Origin: Clostridia bacterium
GTDB taxonomy: Bacteria; Bacillota; Clostridia; Oscillospirales; CAG-272
NCBI GenBank assembly: GCA_017463865.1
Contig: JAFTOI010000007.1
Span: 1-64,000 of the forward strand
Direction of reading: 5' to 3'
Length of the DNA: 64,000 nucleotides
Shown here: positions 54,068-61,895 of the stretch, piece after piece
How positions within the stretch are numbered: the first letter of the stretch is position 1
Layout: each line of letters starts with the position of its first letter
Program-made: the position numbers and the translations under genes
The notes under the pieces: generated by a model
The model's input: only the letters and a program-made list of their open reading frames with translations
The model's database searches: none
Told to the model about the DNA's origin: nothing

Positions 54068-54275
54068 TTACTTGGTGCACTGACCGGTCGCCGTCCTTCG
54101 GACGGCTGCCAATTGATGCGCAGATGCGAGCTGTGCGCTTCGCCACCCTAAACCAAATCAGCAGGAAGTCTTGTAAAAAAGCGTGCCTGAAAGCTTTTCG
54201 GGAGTCCAGAACCCCTTTTCTCGAAAAGGGGTTCTGGTGGGGTTTGGGGCAAGGCCCCAAGGTCTTTATCCTCAC
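54068..54275. repeat. Long repeat matching 26187-26430
   Basis: Colinear with the galE-upstream copy, including GATGCGCAGA, AGCTGTGCGCTTC, AATCAGCAGGAAGT and the CCAGAACCCC hairpin (54206-54219 with 54224-54237), then GGGGTTTGGGGC. It ends at the stop of the leftward gene. The 53762-54271 gap otherwise has no gene. Confidence 0.75.
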
Positions 54276-54901
54276 CTAACCTCCCTGAAATCCTCCGCGA
54301 ACTGCGCAATCAGTTTCGCAGTTCCGTCGATGCCGAGGAGGGAGGAGTCGAGGGACATGTGGTAGTTGTCGTATTTGCCCCATTTTTGGCCGGTGTAGAA
54401 GTTGTAGTAGTTGGCGCGTCGCTTGTCGGTTTTGGCGATGAGGTCGCGGGCGGCCGACTCGGAGAGGGAGTGGCGCTCGGCGACGCGGGCGATGCGGGTT
54501 TGGAGGTCGGCGTAGATGAAGACGCTGATGCGGCGGGGGTGGTCGCGGAGGACGTAGTCGGCGGAGCGGCCGACCATGACGCAGGAGTTTTCCTCGGCGA
54601 GGTTCTTGATGATGTCGCACTGGGTGATGAAGAGGCGGTCGTTGATGGGGATATCGTAGCTGACCGAGGCGCCGCTGCTGTAAATGTTGGAGCCCATGGC
54701 GAGGGTGTAGAGGAGGCTGTTGGTCGCCTTCTCGTCGGCCGAGTGGACGATGTTGGCGTTGAGGCCGCTCTTCTGGGCGGCGAGGGTAATGAGCTCTCTA
54801 TCGTAGCAGGCGATGCCGAGGGAGGCGGCGACCTTTTCGCCGATCTCTCGTCCGCCGCTGCCGTACTGGCGGGCGATGGTCACAATTACTTTTTCGTTCA
54901 T
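54272..54901 (-). CDS. Cytidylate kinase-like family protein
   Basis: A 209-residue P-loop protein of the cytidylate-kinase-like group. It opens VIVTIARQYGSGGREIGEKVA, the loose P-loop of this family, then YDRELITLAAQ and VMVGRSADYVLRDHP, and a lid RVAERHSLSESAARDLIAKTDKRR. It probably phosphorylates a nucleotide or related small molecule; it is distinct from canonical Cmk. The start at 54901 follows AAAGGAG; the frame upstream runs through the promoter. Confidence 0.88.
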   Translation of the reverse strand: MNEKVIVTIARQYGSGGREIGEKVAASLGIACYDRELITLAAQKSGLNANIVHSADEKATNSLLYTLAMGSNIYSSGASVSYDIPINDRLFITQCDIIKNLAEENSCVMVGRSADYVLRDHPRRISVFIYADLQTRIARVAERHSLSESAARDLIAKTDKRRANYYNFYTGQKWGKYDNYHMSLDSSLLGIDGTAKLIAQFAEDFREVR

Positions 54902-54965
54902 GTCGAGCGTTCTCCTTTTCGGGAATTTTTCGGCGAAACAGTCTTTCCGCCGTTCCATTGGTATT

Positions 54966-54994
54966 ATTGTATCACAAAAGCGGGGTTTTGTAAA
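54966..54994 (-). promoter_or_regulatory. Sigma-A promoter of the cytidylate-kinase-like gene
   Basis: Minus-strand TTTACA (54994-54989) and TACAAT (54971-54966), 17-bp spacer. Confidence 0.72.
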
Positions 54995-55026
54995 GCGGTT
55001 TTGTAAAAAAATACAGTCACATCCTC

Positions 55027-55055
55027 TTGACGCCGCGTGCGGGACGTGGTACAAT
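55027..55055 (+). promoter_or_regulatory. Sigma-A promoter of the beta-propeller-like gene
   Basis: TTGACG (55027-55032) and TACAAT (55050-55055), 17-bp spacer, 34 bp upstream of the ATG at 55090. Confidence 0.75.
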
Positions 55056-55089
55056 GGGGACAACCAAATCCCGAAAAGGAGACCCCACC

Positions 55090-56157
55090 ATGAACATCCC
55101 GAACGAAATTCTGAGCGGCTACTGGAAGGAAGGCCACGTTCAGGGCATCGCCATCGACGAGGCGAAGGGCCATGTCTACTTCTCCTTCACCACCCTGCTC
55201 GTCAAAACCGACTTTGCCGGCAACCCCATCGGCAGCGTCAAAAACCTCGCCGGCCACCTCGGCTGCATCGTCATCGACCCCGAGCGCCGCCGCATCTGCG
55301 GGTCGCTTGAGCTCAAGCACGACGCCATCGGCGCCGGCATCATCAACCGCACCGGCTGGAACCCCTGCGAGGAGGACAACTTCTACCTCGTCTCCTTCGA
55401 CATCGACAAGATCGACCGCATGGAGATGGACGCCGAGGCCGACGGCATCATGACCGCCGTCTGGCTGGGCGAAGTTGGTGCCGACTACGCCGCTGATGAT
55501 CCCGCCAGCGGCAAGAAGCACCGCTACGGCTGCAGCGGCATCGACGGCACGGCGCTCGGCCCCGTCTTCGGCGCGGCAGCTGATTCGCCGAAGAAGCTGA
55601 TGATTACCTACGGTGTCTACGGCGATGTTGAGCGTGAGGACAACGACTATCAGGTGGTGCTCCAGTACGACCCGTCGGTCGTCGACACCTACGGCAAGCC
55701 CCTCAACCAGGCCCAGCCTCACCACAGCGGCCCCGACGCCGCCGAGGCCCGCTATTTCGTCTACACCGGCAACACCACCTACGGCGTGCAAAACATCGAG
55801 TACGACGCCGCCTCCCGTCTTTGGCTGACCGCCGTCTACGTCGGCAAGAAGGAGCAGTTCCCGAACTGGCGCATGTTCTTCATCGACGGCACCGCCGCCC
55901 CGAAGGCTGAGATGCTCCGCGGCCGCGGCGGCGAGCAGGGGCTTGTGCTGACGCTGGCTGATCCGGCAGGCGTGGGCGGCGACACCCCCGGCTGCGGCTT
56001 TGCCTACGGTTCGACCGGCATGTATGCCGACGGCGAAGGCCTCTACTACTTCTCCAATCCCATCCGCAACAAGGAGGAGAAGAGCTTCAGTTCCACGGTG
56101 ATAAAGTATAAGATGGACAAGTCAAGTCCCGACGTGTTCGTCTCCGTCGAAGAATAA
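55090..56157 (+). CDS. Hypothetical beta-propeller-like protein
   Basis: A 355-residue protein with no signal peptide and no membrane segment. Repeated beta-strand units (HVQGIAIDEAKGHVYFSFTT, LGCIVIDPERRRICGS, GVQNIEYDAASRLWLTAVYV, GMYADGEGLYYFSNP) resemble NHL/YVTN-type propeller blades, but I cannot name a family. It is a cytoplasmic single-gene unit with its own promoter and terminator. The start at 55090 follows AAAGGAG. Confidence 0.75.
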   Translation: MNIPNEILSGYWKEGHVQGIAIDEAKGHVYFSFTTLLVKTDFAGNPIGSVKNLAGHLGCIVIDPERRRICGSLELKHDAIGAGIINRTGWNPCEEDNFYLVSFDIDKIDRMEMDAEADGIMTAVWLGEVGADYAADDPASGKKHRYGCSGIDGTALGPVFGAAADSPKKLMITYGVYGDVEREDNDYQVVLQYDPSVVDTYGKPLNQAQPHHSGPDAAEARYFVYTGNTTYGVQNIEYDAASRLWLTAVYVGKKEQFPNWRMFFIDGTAAPKAEMLRGRGGEQGLVLTLADPAGVGGDTPGCGFAYGSTGMYADGEGLYYFSNPIRNKEEKSFSSTVIKYKMDKSSPDVFVSVEE

Positions 56158-56164
56158 GCAAAGA

Positions 56165-56190
56165 AATCCCGCCCTCTCGGGCGGGATTTC
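56165..56190. terminator. Bidirectional terminator between the propeller-like and sigma factor genes
   Basis: An 11-bp stem (56165-56175 with 56180-56190), TCTC loop, between convergent genes. Confidence 0.85.
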
Positions 56191-56195
56191 TGCGT

Positions 56196-57752
56196 TTATT
56201 TTTCCTTCCATTGCAGCAGCACGTCGCAGACACTGCCCTTCGGCGGCGCTTCCCAGCGTCCGGTGCGCATGGCATACCGCAGCACAAAATCGTACATACC
56301 AAGAAAAAGGCTGTGGCACATCCGCGCGGCGTCATCGGCCAGATGCGCCGGAAAAAGCTGCCGATACCCCGCCGCAAAGCGGTTGACGCAGGCGGTATAT
56401 TCGGACATCAGCGGCCCAAGATGCCGTTCGGCAATGGCGTCAAAGGCCTGCTTGTGCGCGAAGGTGAGGGCAGGTGTCCCAACCACGAGAGAACCGTCGC
56501 CGCGGCGGGTGATGTACCCCGCCTCAATGGCCTCAGCGGCACTTTCGCGGTCCTCAGTCGCACCAAGCACCAGAATATCTTCGCAGACGTTGATCATATC
56601 GTCACGCATCATCGGGCGGTAAGCCGTACCGGTGAAATAAAAGACGGTATGGGCATAGCTGCCTCGGCTACCCAGATTCTGTGACTGTTGGATGCCGATG
56701 CCGACGCTCTTGCGCTTGCCGCTCTCGGCGTCACCGAGGTAGCGCCAGCACCAGCCGTCGTAGTTGGGCTTGATCTCGGGATAGGGAAGCGGATTATACC
56801 GATCAATCAGGGTAAAGAAGGCCAACACCCGCGCTAGACTGCGCAGTTCGGTCTCGCACCTGCCGCCGCGGTAGAAGTTGATGGCCAACAGCTCGTCCCC
56901 GATGGCATCAAGCGCGTCGATCAGCCGCTCCATCACCGGGATGAGCGCCGATTCTGCATACTCCTCGGCATAGATGGCATATTTGTCGGTAAAGATGATA
57001 AAATCGGTCTGATACTTCCCCTTCGCCGGCTCGATCATCGCACCGCGCTTGATCAAATTGGCCAGGCTGTCCTCGATGTAATAGGCCGGTACGCCGCAGA
57101 TGGCTGACAGCTCCTCCACTGTCTTCGCTTCTTCATACGCCTGCCACAGGATATTCAACGACAGGGCGTCATTCACATATTCGGTGGGGACCGGAATCCC
57201 CCGCTTCGGGTCATAATTACCCGCCCCGTAGATCTCCAACTTAAATTTCTTCGGCCGCAATGCACTTTCATTCATGTTCGCACACTCCTTTTTCAGCTTG
57301 CTCCGCGCCGCCGAGAGCCGCCAGGTGACGGTCCCCGCCGGAATGCCGAGCTTCGCCGCAATTTCGTTGACCGACAGGCCGTCGTAGTAATGCAGAATGA
57401 TGATGTCCCGATAGATGGCCGACAGCCCCGCGATCTTGCCGCGCAGGCGGTCGTACTCGACCTCGAGCCCCTCATCCTCGGGTGCAGGCGTTTCACTGAG
57501 CATCTCCCAGGCATCCCAGGCATACATCGCGCGCTGTTTACCCTGCGTCCGCCGAAAAGTCCGCGTCACATTGGCCGCCACGCCCCAAAGCCACGGCTCA
57601 AACCGGCTCTCGTCCCGCAGATCGGGCATCGCCCGCAGTGCGGCCAGCACGATCTCCTGCGTCAGCTCGTCAGCCTCCTCGCGGGAGTAGGTGCGCTTCA
57701 CTGCGTAGCCGTAGATCCGGTCGAGATAGGGGGAAAGGTCGAAATTCTGCAT
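56196..57752 (-). CDS. ECF sigma factor with large C-terminal extension
   Basis: A 518-residue protein; typical ECF sigma factors are about 170-200. Residues about 5-75 are sigma region 2 (EEADELTQEIVLAALRAMP, then FEPWLWGVAANVTRTF) and about 110-160 region 4 (LSVNEIAAKLGIPAGTVTWR). The remaining 350 residues include a winged-helix-like segment (TVEELSAICGVPAYYIEDSL) and an unrecognised helical domain; this may sense a signal or replace an anti-sigma factor, none of which is adjacent. The start is ATG 57752 after AGGTGA; GTG 57761 overlaps that site. Confidence 0.85.
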   Translation of the reverse strand: MQNFDLSPYLDRIYGYAVKRTYSREEADELTQEIVLAALRAMPDLRDESRFEPWLWGVAANVTRTFRRTQGKQRAMYAWDAWEMLSETPAPEDEGLEVEYDRLRGKIAGLSAIYRDIIILHYYDGLSVNEIAAKLGIPAGTVTWRLSAARSKLKKECANMNESALRPKKFKLEIYGAGNYDPKRGIPVPTEYVNDALSLNILWQAYEEAKTVEELSAICGVPAYYIEDSLANLIKRGAMIEPAKGKYQTDFIIFTDKYAIYAEEYAESALIPVMERLIDALDAIGDELLAINFYRGGRCETELRSLARVLAFFTLIDRYNPLPYPEIKPNYDGWCWRYLGDAESGKRKSVGIGIQQSQNLGSRGSYAHTVFYFTGTAYRPMMRDDMINVCEDILVLGATEDRESAAEAIEAGYITRRGDGSLVVGTPALTFAHKQAFDAIAERHLGPLMSEYTACVNRFAAGYRQLFPAHLADDAARMCHSLFLGMYDFVLRYAMRTGRWEAPPKGSVCDVLLQWKEK

Positions 57753-57841
57753 TACATTCACCTGCCTTCGCTCATAAAGTGCACGCCCCCACCGGTTGAT
57801 TGGGTGGGGGAGGAAAAAAAATTTTTAGTGAAAAGTGAAGA

Positions 57842-57934
57842 GTGAAGAGGTAAGAAGTGATGTAGCGTTTGGCCGGGGGCCAAACGCAATTTAATGCTTT
57901 TCACCGCCGGCGAAAAGCTGCCTTACCTCTTCAC
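57842..57934. repeat. Nested inverted-repeat element before the SLH gene end
   Basis: GTGAAGAGGTAAG (57842-57854) is perfectly inverted at 57922-57934. Inside are a GCGTTTGGCC hairpin (57865-57874 with 57878-57887) and a GCTTTTC/GAAAAGC hairpin near 57895-57918. A direct GTGAAGA-type repeat precedes it. It may act as a terminator for the leftward SLH gene. Confidence 0.6.
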
Positions 57935-57950
57935 GATTCACGCTTACTGA

Positions 57951-59618
57951 TTACTTTCCCAACTGCGCTGGGGCGCCGACGCGATAGCTTGCGTCCATCA
58001 GGCGCATCAGGATCGCGGCGACGTCGCTGCGGCGGATGTGGCTGTCGGGGGAAAATGTGCCGTAGGCGTCCATGCCGTTGAGGATGCCGGCACGGTAGAA
58101 GAGGTAGATGCCGTCGTCGAGGGCGCTGTCGGTGGTCTTGACATCGGGGATGCTGTTGTCGGGGATGGTGTTGACGGCGGGCAGGGCTTCGGCGGGGAGG
58201 GCGCGGGAGAAGAGCCAAACGTATTCGGCGCGGGTAATGGGCTCGCCGGCGCGGGCGGCGATGTCGGCATAGCCCGGCAGCTCGGCGGTGGAGGCTTCAG
58301 GGACGATGCCCTGCGCGCGGCAGTAGTCGAGGTAGCTCATGTACCACGGGTCGCCGTTTTCGAGGGTAACGGCGCCGTTGTGATAGAGCTGGTGCATGCA
58401 GGCGGCCAGCTTGACGGCCTCGGCCCAGTTCATGTTGGCGTCGGGGACGTAGGTGGTGGTCGTTTTGCCGTTGATGAGGCCCATCCGGTGTGCGCCCTGC
58501 ACCCATTGATAGTACCAGGCGGTCTCGGGGACGTCGGTAAAGGGGAAGATGTAGGGATCGGCGGCGGGTGCGAAGGTGTAGGACGCGGTCAGCGTGCGGG
58601 AGTCGGCGGTGGCGATCTGCATGGCGCTGCCGTTGAGGGCGACGACGGGGCGGCTGCCCTGCGGGAAGGCATAACCGGCGTTGGCTGCGAGGGTGACGGT
58701 GAGGGTGTAGCTCTGCCCAGCGGCGAAGGCGGTGTCGGCGGGCGTCCAGTCGGTGCGGATGACGCTGACGCCGGTCGAGGCGGAGACGGTCAGCGCGGCG
58801 GGCGACTGTCCGGCGGTCGGTGCATCGGCGGTGAGGCTGACTGAGCCGACCGTGATGTTCTCGATGGTGCCGCTGGCTGTGCCCCCGACGGTGAAGAGGA
58901 AGACGAAGCGGTAGACCTGCGCGGCGGTCAGCTCGACGGCGGCGGTACTGATCTTGCCGCAGAGGGTGGCAGTGGGGTGGTCGGCGAAGCGATAGCCGGT
59001 GTCGGCCCGGACGGTGACCGCACAGCTGAGCTGATCGCCGGCGCGGAAGGTATCGCTGGCGGCGAGGGCCGCGCCGGCCAGCGACCAGCTGACGTCGGTG
59101 ATGGTACAGCCGGCGGGGACGGCGAGGGTGACGCCAAGATGCTCGCGCACGGTATTGCCGGCGTTGGGTGCGTCGATGCCGCCGAAGGCCAGCGCCGTGA
59201 TGCGGGTCGAGGGCTTTGCCGTGTAGCTGCACTCGAGGAACCAGCGGCCGCGCCAGAGGCCGAGCAGTGCGGGCTCACCGCCGATGGTGCCGGCCGCGCC
59301 TGCCGTCGGCTCGGTGCCGGCGGCGAAGGTGAGGTAGACCCGGCAGAGGTAGCGGCCGGTGGTGAAATATTCGCCCGGCTGGCAGGCGGTGTCGAGCATC
59401 TGTCCCGGTGCCTCGCCGCTGGCGCGATACCAGCACACCTCATCGACGGTGTAGACCGCGGGCAGCGCGGAGACGGCGGTGAAGTCGATCAGCTCGCCCG
59501 CCTGTGGGGCATCGAGCCCGCTGACCGCGACCGTGACCGGCGCGGCGCCGGCCGGCAGGACGCCGGCCAGCGTGCAGAGGGTCAGAAAGAGGCAGAACAG
59601 CCGCCTGGTGTGCTTCAT
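57951..59618 (-). CDS. S-layer homology (SLH) domain surface protein
   Basis: A 555-residue secreted protein: signal peptide (about 1-25), an Ig-like beta-rich region with repeated units (VTVAVSGLDAPQAGE, ALAFGGIDAPNAGNTV, ITVGSVSLTADAPTAGQ), then three SLH domains (about 370-550, FTDVPETAWYYQWVQGAHRM, ITRAEYVWLFSRA, FSPDSHIRRSDVAAILMRL) that bind pyruvylated wall polymer. It is a cell-surface structural or adhesive protein. The start at 59618 follows AAGGAGG. Confidence 0.9.
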   Translation of the reverse strand: MKHTRRLFCLFLTLCTLAGVLPAGAAPVTVAVSGLDAPQAGELIDFTAVSALPAVYTVDEVCWYRASGEAPGQMLDTACQPGEYFTTGRYLCRVYLTFAAGTEPTAGAAGTIGGEPALLGLWRGRWFLECSYTAKPSTRITALAFGGIDAPNAGNTVREHLGVTLAVPAGCTITDVSWSLAGAALAASDTFRAGDQLSCAVTVRADTGYRFADHPTATLCGKISTAAVELTAAQVYRFVFLFTVGGTASGTIENITVGSVSLTADAPTAGQSPAALTVSASTGVSVIRTDWTPADTAFAAGQSYTLTVTLAANAGYAFPQGSRPVVALNGSAMQIATADSRTLTASYTFAPAADPYIFPFTDVPETAWYYQWVQGAHRMGLINGKTTTTYVPDANMNWAEAVKLAACMHQLYHNGAVTLENGDPWYMSYLDYCRAQGIVPEASTAELPGYADIAARAGEPITRAEYVWLFSRALPAEALPAVNTIPDNSIPDVKTTDSALDDGIYLFYRAGILNGMDAYGTFSPDSHIRRSDVAAILMRLMDASYRVGAPAQLGK

Positions 59619-59649
59619 GTGGGATCCTCCTTGGGGTGGGGTTTCTTCT

Positions 59650-59678
59650 ATTATACAGGAAATCTGTGAACAATGCAA
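59650..59678 (-). promoter_or_regulatory. Sigma-A promoter of the SLH protein gene
   Basis: Minus-strand TTGCAT (59678-59673) and TATAAT (59655-59650), 17-bp spacer. Confidence 0.8.
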
Positions 59679-59692
59679 GCCAGTCCGGCAAA

Positions 59693-60814
59693 TCAGCAAA
59701 AATTGGCATGCTGCTTGGCAAGGTCGATCAGCTCGTGCTCACTGGCGATATCAGCGGGATAGGGGTAGCAGCGCGCAATCTGCGCGAAGCGGGCTTCGTG
59801 CTGATCCGCGCGGGCGGCGTCGCCCTCGCCCAGCAGGGCCTGTGCGTGGGCGGTGCGCAGGACGCCGGGGAAATCCTTCATCGAGCGCATGAACTTGCGC
59901 TGTTCGGCTGTATCGAGCGAGGCCGCGCGGTCGCGGTCGCCTGCCATGAGTGCGCACCAGATGCGGTCGCAGGTGAGCAGGCCACGGTGCAGGCCGGTGA
60001 CGGCGTTATCGGTGCGGGTCAGGTCGGCCATCCTGGCGTCGGCCTCGGCAAATTTGTGCGCATCCATGAGGCGGTTGCAGGCGAAAACGGCGAGGGCGGC
60101 GGTCATGGCGTTGTGCAGGGCGTCTTCTTCGACGGCGAACCATTCATCCGGCATGTCGCGCAGGCGGGTGCCGCCGGCGAGGGCGGCGTTGATCTGCATC
60201 TGCGCCCGGAAAGCGCGCAGGGCGGCGGGATGCTGGCCGAGCGAGAGCGCGTTGTACCCGTCGTTGTCGACCGGCCCGGCGTGCAGGGGGATACCGTTGA
60301 ACAGGGCAAAGATCAGGCCGAGCAGACAGCCGAGCATGGCAAGCGGCGCAAGCCAGACATGCCCCCGTGCGGCGAACCAGATGATGCCGAAGATCAGCGC
60401 CGCGGCAAGATTGGCCAGCGAGCCGCCGAGGTTATAGAGGACATACGGAATCTTCCCGTCGACCAGCGGGGGCGGCGCCATCAGGCACTGCCCGCCCGTA
60501 CCCGCGATGGACAGGCGGCGCAGGACGAGACGATCCCCCTCCCGCAGGAGCATCAGCGAGCCGATGCGGTAGGACGAAAAGCGATAGCCGGTCGCAAGGC
60601 CGCCCAGCAGATGGCCGGCCTCATGGATGGCCATCTGCACAAGGGTGAACAGCGCCACGCCGAGCAGCATGACCAACGACCAGACAAAAGCCAGACCGGG
60701 CGAGTCAATGTGATCCACATAAGTTCCGAGAAGAAAGCCGACAGCGCCGCCGACTGCGTACATCACCGCAAATGAAAGAATGGCTTTGATCGACACGTTT
60801 TTCTTTTTGGTCAC
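59693..60814 (-). CDS. M50 family (site-2-type) membrane metalloprotease
   Basis: A 373-residue membrane protein with four to six helices. HEAGH at 64-68 lies in a helix, the zinc site of M50 proteases; NLGGSLANLAAAL and the late NGIPLHAGPVDNDGYNAL supply the family GG-x3-N and third-ligand (Asp) motifs. A soluble C-terminal helical domain (about 210-373) follows. The start is GTG 60814 behind AAGGAGG, overlapping the XRE gene stop by four bases. It may cut a membrane partner, possibly the upstream regulator. Confidence 0.85.
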   Translation of the reverse strand: MTKKKNVSIKAILSFAVMYAVGGAVGFLLGTYVDHIDSPGLAFVWSLVMLLGVALFTLVQMAIHEAGHLLGGLATGYRFSSYRIGSLMLLREGDRLVLRRLSIAGTGGQCLMAPPPLVDGKIPYVLYNLGGSLANLAAALIFGIIWFAARGHVWLAPLAMLGCLLGLIFALFNGIPLHAGPVDNDGYNALSLGQHPAALRAFRAQMQINAALAGGTRLRDMPDEWFAVEEDALHNAMTAALAVFACNRLMDAHKFAEADARMADLTRTDNAVTGLHRGLLTCDRIWCALMAGDRDRAASLDTAEQRKFMRSMKDFPGVLRTAHAQALLGEGDAARADQHEARFAQIARCYPYPADIASEHELIDLAKQHANFC

Positions 60815-61332
60815 GATGTTTCCTCCTTCCGGGGCTTGCCGCCCCACAGCTTTTCCTCAATATAGATCATCATCCGGTTGCGCAGGACGCCGTACACCGC
60901 CAGCCACACGATCGGGCAGAAGCCGGCCCATGCGCGCCAGGGAGAGCAAAGCAGGCCCATCCACAGCCCGGCGGCGAAAGCCGCGCAGAGCGCGATCAGT
61001 GCGGCGTGATCGCGCAGCCACTTGCGCCGCCAGAATGCGGTGCGTTCAGCCAGCGTGAAGCTGGTCTCGCGCGCGACGTCCAGCAGATTTTGGTCAGCCG
61101 CCGTGCGCAGGCGATCGTCGGTCAGGCGCTCGCCGGCCAGCAGCTCATTGATGCTGACGCCGTAGAGGGCGCTGAGCTGGGCGAACATCTCAATGTCGGG
61201 CATGTAGTTGGCGCACTCCCAACGCGAGACGGTCTTGCCGGTGACGCCCAGCCGCTCGCCCAACGCGGCCTGTGTCAGGCCGGCCTCGTGCCGCAGGGCG
61301 GCGAGGAAACGGCCGATCTTGATCTGATCCAT
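60811..61332 (-). CDS. XRE family regulator with two membrane helices
   Basis: A 173-residue protein: N-terminal XRE helix-turn-helix (about 5-65, RHEAGLTQAALGERLGVTGKTVSRWECANYMPDIEM), a linker, and two hydrophobic helices (about 108-150). It is therefore a membrane-tethered DNA-binding protein. The start at 61332 follows AAAGGAGG. Its stop overlaps the M50 protease gene, so they form a two-gene unit. Release by proteolysis is an attractive but untested idea. Confidence 0.87.
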   Translation of the reverse strand: MDQIKIGRFLAALRHEAGLTQAALGERLGVTGKTVSRWECANYMPDIEMFAQLSALYGVSINELLAGERLTDDRLRTAADQNLLDVARETSFTLAERTAFWRRKWLRDHAALIALCAAFAAGLWMGLLCSPWRAWAGFCPIVWLAVYGVLRNRMMIYIEEKLWGGKPRKEETS

Positions 61333-61354
61333 GGTGATCCCTCCTTTGGGCAGC

Positions 61355-61383
61355 AGGATAGCAGATTTCGCGGAAAAAGTCTA
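61355..61383 (-). promoter_or_regulatory. Possible promoter of the XRE-M50 pair
   Basis: Minus-strand TAGACT (61383-61378) and TATCCT (61360-61355), 17-bp spacer; it overlaps the NUDIX stop codon. Weak match. Confidence 0.4.
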
Positions 61384-61794
61384 CCCCACAAACCGCGAAT
61401 CAGCCGCGTCAGCGCGGATCTTTGCCAGGATCTCGACATCCGCCGGGCAGAACTCGACCGAATCGATCTCCTCCGGGGTGATCCAGCGCATCGCGTTGTG
61501 CTCGAGCAGCTTCGGCTCCCCCTCGGCGATGGCGGCGCGGAAGAGGGTGAGGCGGACGGTGAGGTCGGGGTAGACGTGCTCGACGGTCATATAGACCTCG
61601 CCGACCGTGACGGTGACGTCCAGCTCCTCGCGGCACTCGCGGACGAGGGCCTCGGCGTGGGTCTCGCCCGGCTCCACCTTGCCGCCGACGAACTCCCATA
61701 GCAGCCCCCGCGCCTTGTGCGCCGGGCGCTGGCAGATGAGAAAGCGGCCATCGCGGATAATGAGGGCGGCGACGACTTCGGTGATGGTGGGCAT
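61381..61794 (-). CDS. NUDIX hydrolase (MutT/CTP pyrophosphohydrolase type)
   Basis: A 137-residue NUDIX enzyme. The box is complete: GGKVEPGETHAEALVRECREELDV (positions about 37-60, metal-binding REECE-type glutamates). The opening VVAALIIRDGRFLICQRP is typical of MutT-like enzymes that destroy oxidised or excess nucleoside triphosphates. The start at 61794 follows GGAGG; the longer frame passes through the promoter and is rejected. Confidence 0.92.
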   Translation of the reverse strand: MPTITEVVAALIIRDGRFLICQRPAHKARGLLWEFVGGKVEPGETHAEALVRECREELDVTVTVGEVYMTVEHVYPDLTVRLTLFRAAIAEGEPKLLEHNAMRWITPEEIDSVEFCPADVEILAKIRADAADSRFVG

Positions 61795-61825
61795 GGGGAA
61801 CCTCCGGAAATACATATTTTCTTTT

Positions 61826-61854
61826 ATTTTAGCATATTGCAGGGAAAAAGTCAA
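61826..61854 (-). promoter_or_regulatory. Sigma-A promoter of the NUDIX gene, overlapping a terminator
   Basis: Minus-strand TTGACT (61854-61849) and TAAAAT (61831-61826), 17-bp spacer. The first bases of the -35 box belong to the stem of the upstream terminator. Confidence 0.72.
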
Positions 61855-61876
61855 CGCCGCGCGAATGCGCGGCGTT
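61849..61876 (-). terminator. Terminator of the hydroxyacid dehydrogenase operon
   Basis: A perfect 10-bp stem (61853-61862 with 61867-61876), GAAT loop on the plus strand, then CTTTTTC on the minus strand. Confidence 0.8.
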
Positions 61877-61895
61877 GTCAAGGATAGAAGTATGG

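Noticed and set aside
53333..54901. Search for a barstar-like inhibitor next to the barnase gene
   Set aside because: The flanking genes are dut and a cytidylate-kinase-like gene; no short acidic frame with barstar features was found.
59693..61332. XRE/protease pair as an ImmA/ImmR mobile-element regulator or toxin-antitoxin
   Set aside because: The protease is an integral-membrane M50 type with HEAGH, not soluble M78, and there are no integration genes or toxin.
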